Positions 1 through 6,817 of a stretch of DNA of 11,065 bases are shown here, piece by piece (position 1 is the stretch's first letter; the number at the start of each line of letters is the position of its first letter). Location of the stretch: contig JBFWMP010000092.1 of the NCBI GenBank assembly GCA_050251575.1, positions 1 to 11,065 of the forward strand. Reading direction: 5' to 3'. The notes beneath the pieces are model-generated. The model did no database searches. It was not told the DNA's origin and saw only the letters and a list, made by a program, of their open reading frames with translations. The DNA comes from X23 sp050251575. GTDB taxonomy: Bacteria > Bacillota > Clostridia > SK-Y3. Made by a program: the position numbers and the translations under genes.

Positions 1-80
1 TGAAAAAATTCATTGTCAATTTCACGTAATTTTCAAGTTGTGCCAATAATATAATTGTGTAACCCTCTGGACCCCCTAAA

Positions 81-324
81 AAGGAATCATTTAATTGTGC
101 ACTTCAGAAGGTAGAGCCGGATGTCTTAACGTTAATTTTGATACAATTGTATTGTGGAAAATAGGGCCAAAACCCCTCTAGAATGCGGCATTTTAAGGTT
201 TTATCCCTGTAATCAGTCCAACCCAACAGTTTCTGAAGGTCAAGATAATTGGAATCGTAAAAGCGATTGTGCAATTTGAAACCATCGATTGTATACTCCA
301 AGGAATAACTTAATAGTGCAACTT
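81..324. repeat. Imperfect direct repeat pair, 219-bp period
   Basis: Copies at 81-101 and 300-320 match at 18 of 21 bases (consensus aaggaatnanttaatngtgca). The match resumes with ctt after a one-base insertion in the second copy. The spacing of 219 bp equals 73 codons, so both copies fall in the same minus-strand frame. The function is unknown. Confidence 0.55.
104..301 (-). CDS. Possible small hypothetical protein (65 aa), doubtful
   Basis: A 65-codon frame with a TTG start. I see no Shine-Dalgarno site ahead of the TTG, and a stop lies only nine codons upstream (326-328). The product has aromatic-rich stretches (LGWTDYRDK, FWPYFPQYN) but matches no family I know. The frame stays open after its TGA stop (104-106) all the way to the window edge, about 34 further codons. 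The DNA around its start and around its stop is a direct repeat 219 bp (73 codons) apart. It may be part of a decayed repeat-containing gene rather than an intact small gene. It lies downstream of the 547-residue gene on the same strand. Confidence 0.22.
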   Translation of the reverse strand: MEYTIDGFKLHNRFYDSNYLDLQKLLGWTDYRDKTLKCRILEGFWPYFPQYNCIKINVKTSGSTF

Positions 325-363
325 TTTATTAAATCTTGATAGAATTATCTGCCTACCAACACA

Positions 364-400
364 ACAATGATGGAACGCTGGCGCGTATTTGTATCATTGT
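364..400 (-). terminator. Hairpin directly behind the 547-residue gene, terminator candidate
   Basis: The arms acaatgat (364-371) and atcattgt (393-400) pair perfectly over 8 bp. An inner ACGC/GCGT stem extends the structure. It overlaps the first base of the TGA stop of the minus-strand gene. The downstream minus-strand sequence is only mildly T-rich (TTGTGTTGG), so this is not a classic intrinsic terminator. It could instead stabilise the mRNA 3' end. Confidence 0.4.
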
Positions 401-2043
401 CATATAGCCAGCAATATTGCTTGATAAACTTGCTCCAGTTGCCCATGTCGATAATCAAGCCAATTATTCATCTCCTTTTGATCTAGGTAATAATTTGCCA
501 TCTCAGTCTTCAGCTTTAATTGATTGATCTTTTCATATACCCCTAATTCAGAAGGATATGCAAATCCTGTACCCTCTCGGGGAATCGTAACAAGAACAGC
601 AGGAAATATGTTAACTTGAAATAAATCATTAAAGATGTCACAAAGAAAATCAATATTAATGAACTCGTCATACTGCATCCAACATCGATAGTTAGGATGC
701 TCCCTTACAGTAGTATTGTACAAATATATTTCCTTCCCACTTTCAGTATGGCTTTCTATGCTTTGCCCTTCATTATAAAAATGCCATCCGCTAACTTGCA
801 GTTCGGTAATTCCAAGATATTTCGCAAGTAAGATATAAATACATAATGGCTTTTGCCATTCTGCAATAACAAACCAATCTGTCAAGACGTCAAGTGGAAT
901 ATTATACAAACCATCAGCATCGGGTTCGTAATTTTCTATTTCAGCCTTTATACATTCAAACTTTCTTTGAAAATGCTTCTTACAGAAATCATAAGCATTT
1001 CGAAATTTCAAAACGTTTTGTTCGATAGCTTTTCTTCTTTCCTCAATGGCAGTTTTGTGGTTGGAAAGCCGTTCACTATATCTTTTTTTCGATAGTAGAT
1101 ATTGTTGTAAAAATCTTTCCACATGAAATGTTACATTCCTGTTTTCTTTTTTCAAAATCCACTCTGCAATTGTATGACCAGATTTGTTATCAGTAAAGGC
1201 AACCTCAACACACTTATTTAATGAATACGCAGTGGGAAGTCCCATCAATATATTTTGATATTCATTATCGACTAAGTTCTGCTTGCTAATCACAGAGTTT
1301 AATAATATATCATCCGATAAGTCATTCTCAATAAAAGCAAGTATACATTTATTTCTCATAAAACGCAAATTTTCATCAGGGATAGTGTAATAATAAGAAA
1401 GGATTGAGACCTCCTGATTAAAGTCTAATTGTGTTCCGCATTTTCTTGCTTCACTACTAATAAAAAAGGAGAATTTTGGAGTCTCCAGATATGCTGTGTT
1501 TGCAGCAAAAAACTCAATGGGCATCACCATTTGGGCAAAACTCCATTCTGCATCTTGATGCATAAATTTTTCTGACTCGAAAGATGCTCCAGTCATCCAA
1601 AACTCTACTACATTGTTATCTTCGATATTAAGGACTCTATGCTTCTTTGGTTTTGGAGAATAGAGCGAATATTGTTTTTCAATAATAGCCAGATCTGGTA
1701 ACACCAATCTGAATAAGGGCATAGGATATTCGCTATTTACATTTGGGGCTTTTATATGATCCAAAGGAAGCCTCTTGTATTTTATCTCTCCATTCTTGCT
1801 TTTTTCCTTTAAATGTATGAGGACCGGGTAATTTCTATCTCCAATATGATAACTAATTTCAACTGACTCTTGGTAATCCAACTCAATTCTTGTTGCCCTA
1901 ACAGCAAATTGTTTATACAACTCAATATTAAAAGGTTTACCTAATAATGAAATCTTTAAGTTATATTTCCCATTTTTGGGGTCATTTGGGATTATTCTAC
2001 AAATATCATATCCATTTTTTATAATCGCAATTGATTGAATCAT
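400..2043 (-). CDS. Unrecognised 547-aa protein of the defence-like module
   Basis: A full-length ORF, ATG to TGA, preceded by AGAAGGGGAACGAA, a good ribosome site about six bases from the ATG. I do not recognise the family. No nuclease, NTPase, methylase or membrane motif is evident. The N-terminal 120 residues look beta-rich. Residues about 313-372 are highly charged and helical (NHKTAIEERRKAIEQN and onward) and may form a coiled coil. The C-terminal 170 residues are aromatic-rich with several Trp and Tyr (ADWFVIAEW-like, SGWHFYN, YRCWMQYDEF). The product looks soluble, with no signal peptide. The gene diverges from the nuclease-helicase across 525 bp and shares the low GC of the module. 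It could be an extra defence component, a specificity or sensor protein, or an unrelated passenger. Base use matches the neighbouring restriction genes, which favours arrival together, but this is inference. Confidence 0.85.
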   Translation of the reverse strand: MIQSIAIIKNGYDICRIIPNDPKNGKYNLKISLLGKPFNIELYKQFAVRATRIELDYQESVEISYHIGDRNYPVLIHLKEKSKNGEIKYKRLPLDHIKAPNVNSEYPMPLFRLVLPDLAIIEKQYSLYSPKPKKHRVLNIEDNNVVEFWMTGASFESEKFMHQDAEWSFAQMVMPIEFFAANTAYLETPKFSFFISSEARKCGTQLDFNQEVSILSYYYTIPDENLRFMRNKCILAFIENDLSDDILLNSVISKQNLVDNEYQNILMGLPTAYSLNKCVEVAFTDNKSGHTIAEWILKKENRNVTFHVERFLQQYLLSKKRYSERLSNHKTAIEERRKAIEQNVLKFRNAYDFCKKHFQRKFECIKAEIENYEPDADGLYNIPLDVLTDWFVIAEWQKPLCIYILLAKYLGITELQVSGWHFYNEGQSIESHTESGKEIYLYNTTVREHPNYRCWMQYDEFINIDFLCDIFNDLFQVNIFPAVLVTIPREGTGFAYPSELGVYEKINQLKLKTEMANYYLDQKEMNNWLDYRHGQLEQVYQAILLAI

Positions 2044-2165
2044 TTCGTTCCCCTTCTCTTAACTAAAACCCAAATTGTTAGAAATACATCAACACCCTCC
2101 CCAAAAATATAATGCTTTACTTTCTATTTGTTTGAGCTCTGATCATGATGATAAATACTCATATA

Positions 2166-2234
2166 TTACAAACTCATGTTAGTGTCGGAAACATTGAATC
2201 CGTGGTTGTTTCCGCCCGATGCAAGCATTGCCAT
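2166..2234 (-). CDS. Candidate micropeptide B (22 aa)
   Basis: The ORF starts ATG GCA ATG and encodes a peptide opening MAMLASGGNNHG and ending NMSL. It is preceded by TAAGGAG seven bases from the ATG, an excellent ribosome site. The TAA in that site is the stop codon of micropeptide A, so the two frames would be translationally coupled. The peptide is Gly/Asn-rich without a hydrophobic span, so it is not an obvious membrane toxin. The hairpin with arms at 2186-2193 and 2207-2214 lies inside the frame. It may be a leader peptide controlling the 547-residue gene about 120 bp downstream, a small independent product, or a chance ORF. Confidence 0.35.
   Translation of the reverse strand: MAMLASGGNNHGFNVSDTNMSL
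2186..2214. repeat. 8-bp perfect dyad, cggaaaca / tgtttccg
   Basis: The arms at 2186-2193 and 2207-2214 are perfect complements around a 13-base loop. No T-run follows on either strand, so an intrinsic terminator is unlikely. In the minus-strand transcript it would form inside micropeptide B, consistent with a leader attenuator or a protein-binding dyad. Confidence 0.5.
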
Positions 2235-2245
2235 CTCAAGTCTCC

Positions 2246-2299
2246 TTAACTATCAGTCGCTTTAATTGCCCAAGTACCCAAATCATCGGGTTTATTCAT
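2246..2299 (-). CDS. Candidate micropeptide A (17 aa)
   Basis: The frame encodes MNKPDDLGTWAIKATDS. A stop codon (TAA, 2300-2302) immediately precedes the ATG, so this is not the tail of a longer gene in that frame. A modest ribosome site (AAAAGG, nine bases before the ATG) is present. Its stop codon overlaps the strong Shine-Dalgarno of micropeptide B. No family is recognised. It may be a leader or regulatory peptide, or a chance ORF. Confidence 0.3.
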   Translation of the reverse strand: MNKPDDLGTWAIKATDS

Positions 2300-2311
2300 T
2301 TATTTATACCT

Positions 2312-2340
2312 TTTGTAATTAGGACGCTTTCCTAAATCAA
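2312..2340 (-). promoter_or_regulatory. Possible promoter with operator-like dyad in its spacer
   Basis: On the minus strand, TTGATT (2335-2340) and TACAAA (2312-2317) each match the sigma-70 consensus at four of six bases and are exactly 17 bp apart. The spacer carries the dyad ttagga-cgctt-tcctaa (plus-strand reading, 2319-2335), placed where a repressor could block RNA polymerase. Transcription would start just ahead of micropeptide A. This is a moderate match only. Confidence 0.25.
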
Positions 2341-2352
2341 TAATGCTATATC

Positions 2353-2369
2353 ATTCTAAATTTCAGAAT
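2353..2369. repeat. 17-bp near-palindrome ATTCT-N7-AGAAT
   Basis: The sequence attctaaatttcagaat reads the same on both strands except at one symmetric pair. It sits upstream of the candidate minus-strand promoter and could be a regulator site for either divergent gene. Confidence 0.35.
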
Positions 2370-2458
2370 ACACCATATGCATCCTGCTGAGTATCCCTAA
2401 TTTTAGTGCGACTGTTCTTTGTTTATTGTTGTATCGTCATTACATGAGAGTCCTGATT

Positions 2459-2520
2459 CAATATTTCGAAGTGGCTAACAATATTTCAGGTTTATCTTGA
2501 ATTTCATGATAGAATATTGT
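2459..2520. repeat. Repeated caatatttc half-sites upstream of the nuclease-helicase
   Basis: Identical caatatttc copies lie at 2459-2467 and 2479-2487, 20 bp apart (about two helical turns). An inverted partner (aatattgt, 2513-2520) pairs perfectly with acaatatt (2478-2485). The set lies 50-110 bp before the helicase start, where an operator would be expected. Confidence 0.4.
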
Positions 2521-2568
2521 GATTGAAGGAAATCATATTTCTCTATGACCTTGGGAGGGTGTAACATT

Positions 2569-5421
2569 ATGGTATTTGATAAGATTTTTAACTATAAATA
2601 TAATTCATGGAATCAATTAGAAGAATCAATTGAATCGATAGACACAGCTAAAGGGAAAGGAATTGCATTTGAACAGTTCGTTTTTGCTTATTTTCAATAT
2701 TATAAAGACATTTACCAAATCTCAAAACTATATATGGGAAGTATGATCCCTAATGAGATTAAGAAAAAAATCCGGCTGGAAAAGCGAGATAGTGGTGTTG
2801 ATGGAATCATAGTAAAAGAAGATGGAGCTATCGTAGCATATCAAGCCAAGTTTAGGAGTGATAGGCTAGCCCCCTCTTATGATGAATTGACTTCATTTTG
2901 GGCAGAGTCTGAGCATGCCGACGAAAGATGCATTATTGCAAATTGTTATGAACTGCCTATTCAAGCATATAAAAAGAAGAATCAATTCACAATTCTAAGA
3001 GATGAACTTAACAGCCTTGACGAGTCATTCTTTGAATGGCTTCACTCTTTTTCAACTACAGGAGAACAAACAGTATCTCGATCAAAGTATCCACGCAATC
3101 CTCATCAGGTTAAGATGATTTCAGACGTTATAGAGGGCTTCAAGACAGAAAAAAGAGGTAAACTACTCGCCGCATGTGGTTCAGGGAAAACCCTTGCTGC
3201 CTTATGGATCAAAGAAGACCTTAAAGCTAAGTATACCCTATTTGTAGCCCCAAATTTATCATTAATAAAGCAAACACTGGAATCTTGGATGCCTCAATCG
3301 AAATCCCCATTTGCCTATCTTTGTGTATGCAGTGATAGTACTGTTGCAGAAAATACTCGCCATCTAGAAAATGATGATCTTCAAGTAGATGCTTCCTATA
3401 TCGGAATACCTGTTACAACTGATTCGGATAAGATTTCAAGCTTCTTGCAATCTGAGACAGCTAAAGACAAAGTGATATTCTCAACCTATCAATCACTTGA
3501 TGCTATCGTTCTTTCGGTTCAAAAACTACAAGCATTCACATTCGACATTACTTTTTTTGATGAAGCACATCGAACTGCTGGAAATAAAGACACCCAAATG
3601 TTCATCATCGGGATGAATAATACATACCTACCATCCAGATTGCGCTTGTTTATGACAGCAACTGAAAGATTTGTTAATCCTCGAATTGTTGGTCGTGCAC
3701 ACCAGTATAACTACGAAATTTTCTCAATGGACAATTATGAGCAGTATGGGCCGACTTTTACTTCACTTCCTTTCAGAGCTGCAATTGAACAAAAAATCAT
3801 TAGCGACTATAAAATTGTTCTTTGTTGCATGAAAGAAGGTGAGCTTAAAAATATCATAGAGAATGATTTTATTATTAGTATAGGGGATAGAGAAGTAGAC
3901 TCCCAAAATTTATTCAAACAAGTCCTATTAGCGAAAACTATGAAAGATATTGGAATTCACAAAGTAATCTCGTATCACCGGGATATTGAATCCGCCAAAC
4001 AATTCATTTCTTCCACAAATAGTACAGATCTTAAGGAAATTATTGCAAATATCATCGATGATACTTTGGAGTCAGATATTTATTGTGATCACATTAATGG
4101 CACAATGCCTGCAGGAAAACGCAAAGAAAAATTTGATGAATTTATAGCCGCTCCATTTGGGGTCATTTCTAATGCAAGATGCCTTACTGAAGGTGTTGAT
4201 GTTCCAGTAATTGATGCAGTCTATTTTGCTGACCCAAAAAACTCAGTCATCGATATCATTCAAGCTGTAGGGCGATCACTGAGAAAGGTGGAGAGTAATC
4301 CTGATAAAGTGTCCTATATTATTATCCCAATGATTATTTCTGATGATATTCAAAATTTTGAGGACATCGATGCAGAAGAGTTCAGTACACTTCATACAGT
4401 AATTCAAGCACTAAGAGACCAGGATCGGATACTTGCAGATTACATTGATAAGCTCAATCTGAAGCTGGCAAAAGGAGAGAAACCAACAGCCAAAGAAAAT
4501 GAGGATCCGACATTAATCATCGAAGTATCTGAGAATGTTGAAATTGATGATATTGCAAACAAAATCCTACTGAGGGTTGCAGAGGTTAACCGAGATCCTG
4601 CCAATATCTCAAGAGAATTTATATTTGAACCAAAATCTCGTACATCAGGAGTTGAACGAGGAAGCTTCACAACTGTAGGAGACTATAATCTTGATTCCTA
4701 TTGGCAATCCTGTGTAATTGCAACATTAGGTAAGTACGAATCATTGGAAATAGGGCTACCTCGTACAGCAATTACAATTGATCATAACAATGTATCACAT
4801 GCAGTGAAGATCGGGGCCTTGATTGAAAAAGAGCAGAAATTTTACCCGACAGACATTGGTAAAAGATTATATGAATGCTCTTCATTTGAAATGGCGGTTC
4901 CAATATTCCAAGAACAATTACTTAAATTTTATAAGCTTTCTCCCATCGTTCGAGTTCCTTACTTCCCGTATCGTTATGCATTTAACCTATTATCAATTGT
5001 AGGGAAAATGTCGAAATTCGAATTCGCGTACTCAATGTACATCGCAAAAGATTTAGGTGAACGAGGAATCACTGAAGCATACGAAAAGATTTTATACCTG
5101 AGAGAAACTTATCCTCGGATTGAGACCTTGAATGCTTCGAATAAGGAAATCGTCCTAGCTGCCCTAAATGACAAGTTCGATGCTACCTTGAAGTTACTAG
5201 ATATCTGGTCTTCTAGAACCACACTTTACAATCAGTTTAACTACCTGAAGAAACATCTCTTGTTATGGTCTGATATTTTTCTTCCTAATACTCCAGAAAT
5301 TTGCCTCAAAGACGGCGCACAATCAAAAATCACACAATTACTTGACAACACAAGCGAAATCATAAGGTGCCCCATGGATAAGTTAACATTGTTATTTACT
5401 AACTATCAAAACTGGATATAG
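2569..5421 (+). CDS. PD-(D/E)XK nuclease fused to SF2 DEAH helicase (restriction component)
   Basis: This 950-residue protein probably cleaves DNA in an ATP-dependent way. I chose the ATG at 2569 because GGGAGGGTG lies nine bases ahead; an upstream in-frame ATG at 2545 has a poorer site. The N-terminal domain (about 1-150) looks like a Mrr/HsdR-type nuclease: a Glu in GIAFEQF near 35, Asp in GVDG near 78, and QAK at 92-94. The helicase core follows: Walker A CGSGKT (203-208), DEAH (331-334), MTAT (362-365), NARCLTEGVDVP (535-546) and QAVGRSLRK (565-573). This order matches COG4889-type predicted helicases and type III/I restriction subunits. Residues about 710-950 lack helicase motifs. The segment around PYFPYRYAFNLLSIVGKMSKFEFA resembles regions of AlwI-like endonucleases and may read the DNA site; that is tentative. 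The methyltransferase operon converges on it. No frameshift or missing motif is seen. Confidence 0.9.
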   Translation: MVFDKIFNYKYNSWNQLEESIESIDTAKGKGIAFEQFVFAYFQYYKDIYQISKLYMGSMIPNEIKKKIRLEKRDSGVDGIIVKEDGAIVAYQAKFRSDRLAPSYDELTSFWAESEHADERCIIANCYELPIQAYKKKNQFTILRDELNSLDESFFEWLHSFSTTGEQTVSRSKYPRNPHQVKMISDVIEGFKTEKRGKLLAACGSGKTLAALWIKEDLKAKYTLFVAPNLSLIKQTLESWMPQSKSPFAYLCVCSDSTVAENTRHLENDDLQVDASYIGIPVTTDSDKISSFLQSETAKDKVIFSTYQSLDAIVLSVQKLQAFTFDITFFDEAHRTAGNKDTQMFIIGMNNTYLPSRLRLFMTATERFVNPRIVGRAHQYNYEIFSMDNYEQYGPTFTSLPFRAAIEQKIISDYKIVLCCMKEGELKNIIENDFIISIGDREVDSQNLFKQVLLAKTMKDIGIHKVISYHRDIESAKQFISSTNSTDLKEIIANIIDDTLESDIYCDHINGTMPAGKRKEKFDEFIAAPFGVISNARCLTEGVDVPVIDAVYFADPKNSVIDIIQAVGRSLRKVESNPDKVSYIIIPMIISDDIQNFEDIDAEEFSTLHTVIQALRDQDRILADYIDKLNLKLAKGEKPTAKENEDPTLIIEVSENVEIDDIANKILLRVAEVNRDPANISREFIFEPKSRTSGVERGSFTTVGDYNLDSYWQSCVIATLGKYESLEIGLPRTAITIDHNNVSHAVKIGALIEKEQKFYPTDIGKRLYECSSFEMAVPIFQEQLLKFYKLSPIVRVPYFPYRYAFNLLSIVGKMSKFEFAYSMYIAKDLGERGITEAYEKILYLRETYPRIETLNASNKEIVLAALNDKFDATLKLLDIWSSRTTLYNQFNYLKKHLLLWSDIFLPNTPEICLKDGAQSKITQLLDNTSEIIRCPMDKLTLLFTNYQNWI

Positions 5422-5427
5422 GTAATC

Positions 5428-5463
5428 GGGACCGTCGGAAAACTCATAATTGCGGCAGGTCCC
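5428..5463. terminator. Possible shared terminator between convergent genes
   Basis: gggacc (5428-5433) and ggtccc (5458-5463) form a perfect 6-bp stem with a long 24-base loop. It lies in the 51-bp gap between the stop codons of the nuclease-helicase and the SPPY methyltransferase. On the plus strand a T-rich stretch follows (tattggtatttattcttt). The stem is weak. Confidence 0.3.
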
Positions 5464-5472
5464 TATTGGTAT

Positions 5473-6810
5473 TTATTCTTTCACTAATACAACAATACTC
5501 TCCCTTAACGCGTTTTTTAAATATGGGAATCTATTCAACTGCTGCGTTGATGTACGGCATTTCCTACACTTTATAATTTGCTCAACTTTAAAACCAACCT
5601 GTTCAGCCAAATATGCCAATAACAGATCTGTAGGAACTATCACACCTACGTAAGATGATTGATCAACTACTATATATGTTTTCCTGCCCTTCTCAAGGCA
5701 TAGCTCACATTGCCTAATTATTTCCTGCATATCATAAAAATAACCTTTTATCATATTCGGAACTTTTCTAGTTCGGATGTCCTTTTTACCCGTCTCGGCT
5801 TCCTTCAAGGGAATTGCTATTTCAATCTCAGAGGCCAATCGGTTGATATACTTCTCAGATTCGTATTGATCACTTGCATTTATAAAAGACCTAACAGCTT
5901 GTTTCCTGAATTTATCAATACCCTTTACATTATTTGCAAATTCACCAAAGATCAGCTCCAATTTATAGGACTCGAAATAATCAAATGAATTGGGATACGG
6001 TGGAGAGAAGATAATCGTACCTACTTTCAAGCCCTTATCTCTATTGATGTTATTGTATATTGAATAAAGTTTTGTAGCGCTTTCCGTTACGCATATCCCA
6101 TTCCCGAGGTTAGTAGATAGTGTCGATTCCAAATCACATAGAATTTCTTCCACTTTTCTCAGGAAATAATCTCTCACATTGGAAACCTTTGTAAAAACAG
6201 TTTTTAAACCGTTCCCATCTCTCCGCCGATTTGAACACGCCTCAATGATGCATAAAAAGGCAGTCATAAGGATTTGTTTTGAGCTCGTATCTTCTATGCT
6301 ATCAATGAATTCTTTTAATCCACATAGCGCTTTAAAATTTATTATCTCAAAATATTTTTCGATTGCATGAAATTTATTAACTCTGGCATCTAAGTGTTCT
6401 GGCAAGCTATCAATTAGATTCCTACAATTCATCAATTCGGTTTTCGTATACTGATGCATCTTTACGTTCGAGATATAGACCGACAGCGGATTAACATCAA
6501 CACCCAAGCCATTAAAACCATTGTGAACTGCAACTACAGGGGTTGTCCCAGACCCACTAAAAGGATCAACGATCAGCTCATTTTTAGAGGCACCAGAATC
6601 TGTTATAAGTTCAGCAATTAGATTTCCAGAAAATCCTTCTCGATAACGAAACCACTGATGAAAAGGAACATCCGTATTCTCGGAAAAATTAACAGAATCG
6701 CTATACCTATAAGTTAAGTCAACAATATTATATCGGCATTCTAGATTGAGTAGAAAGCCCTGCAAATCTTTATCTTGATAAAGCTGATAATTCTCGAGAA
6801 GTTCTTTCAT
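5473..6810 (-). CDS. SPPY-type DNA methyltransferase, probably N4-cytosine
   Basis: This 445-residue protein is a SAM-dependent DNA methyltransferase. A motif X-like stretch, FHQWFRYREGFSGNLI (50-65), precedes motif I VDPFSGSGTT (81-90) and the acidic GVDVNPLS loop (103-110). Motif IV, FSPPYPNSFDYF, is at 268-279. SPPY is typical of N4-cytosine enzymes, while DPPY is more typical of N6-adenine enzymes, so cytosine is the likelier target, though not certain. The order X-I-IV, with about 160 residues between I and IV, leaves room for a recognition domain (SNRRRDGNGL near 193-202). The ATG is preceded by AAAAAGGAAG within the end of the previous gene, only 7 bp from its stop, so the pair is co-transcribed and probably coupled. 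It is the last gene of the xre-methyltransferase operon. Its likely role is to protect one strand of the site cut by the convergent nuclease-helicase. Confidence 0.88.
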   Translation of the reverse strand: MKELLENYQLYQDKDLQGFLLNLECRYNIVDLTYRYSDSVNFSENTDVPFHQWFRYREGFSGNLIAELITDSGASKNELIVDPFSGSGTTPVVAVHNGFNGLGVDVNPLSVYISNVKMHQYTKTELMNCRNLIDSLPEHLDARVNKFHAIEKYFEIINFKALCGLKEFIDSIEDTSSKQILMTAFLCIIEACSNRRRDGNGLKTVFTKVSNVRDYFLRKVEEILCDLESTLSTNLGNGICVTESATKLYSIYNNINRDKGLKVGTIIFSPPYPNSFDYFESYKLELIFGEFANNVKGIDKFRKQAVRSFINASDQYESEKYINRLASEIEIAIPLKEAETGKKDIRTRKVPNMIKGYFYDMQEIIRQCELCLEKGRKTYIVVDQSSYVGVIVPTDLLLAYLAEQVGFKVEQIIKCRKCRTSTQQLNRFPYLKNALRESIVVLVKE

Positions 6811-6817
6811 ACGACGA

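Larger units (their letters stand above)
2044..2568. promoter_or_regulatory. Divergent 525-bp intergenic region
   Basis: This stretch must hold the promoters for the 547-residue gene (minus) and the nuclease-helicase (plus). It contains two candidate micro-ORFs on the minus strand (2246-2299 and 2166-2234) and a three-codon ATG-TAT-TTC-TAA frame (2078-2089, minus) behind a GGGGAGGGTG site. It also holds an 8-bp dyad at 2186-2214, a dyad at 2319-2335, a dyad at 2353-2369 and repeated caatatttc elements at 2459-2520. A near-identical box, TTGGG(G)AGGGTGT, sits at 2551-2562 (plus) and 2092-2104 (minus), pointing outward towards each gene. I could not assign a convincing sigma-70 promoter to the plus-strand gene; TAGAAT at 2510-2515 is one possible -10. 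Confidence 0.5.

Noticed and set aside
2444..2500. 18-codon plus-strand ORF before the helicase
   Set aside because: No ribosome site upstream, and it overlaps the caatatttc repeats, which look regulatory.
2459..2520. CRISPR-like array
   Set aside because: The repeats are only 9 bp and too few, with no regular spacers and no cas genes in the window.
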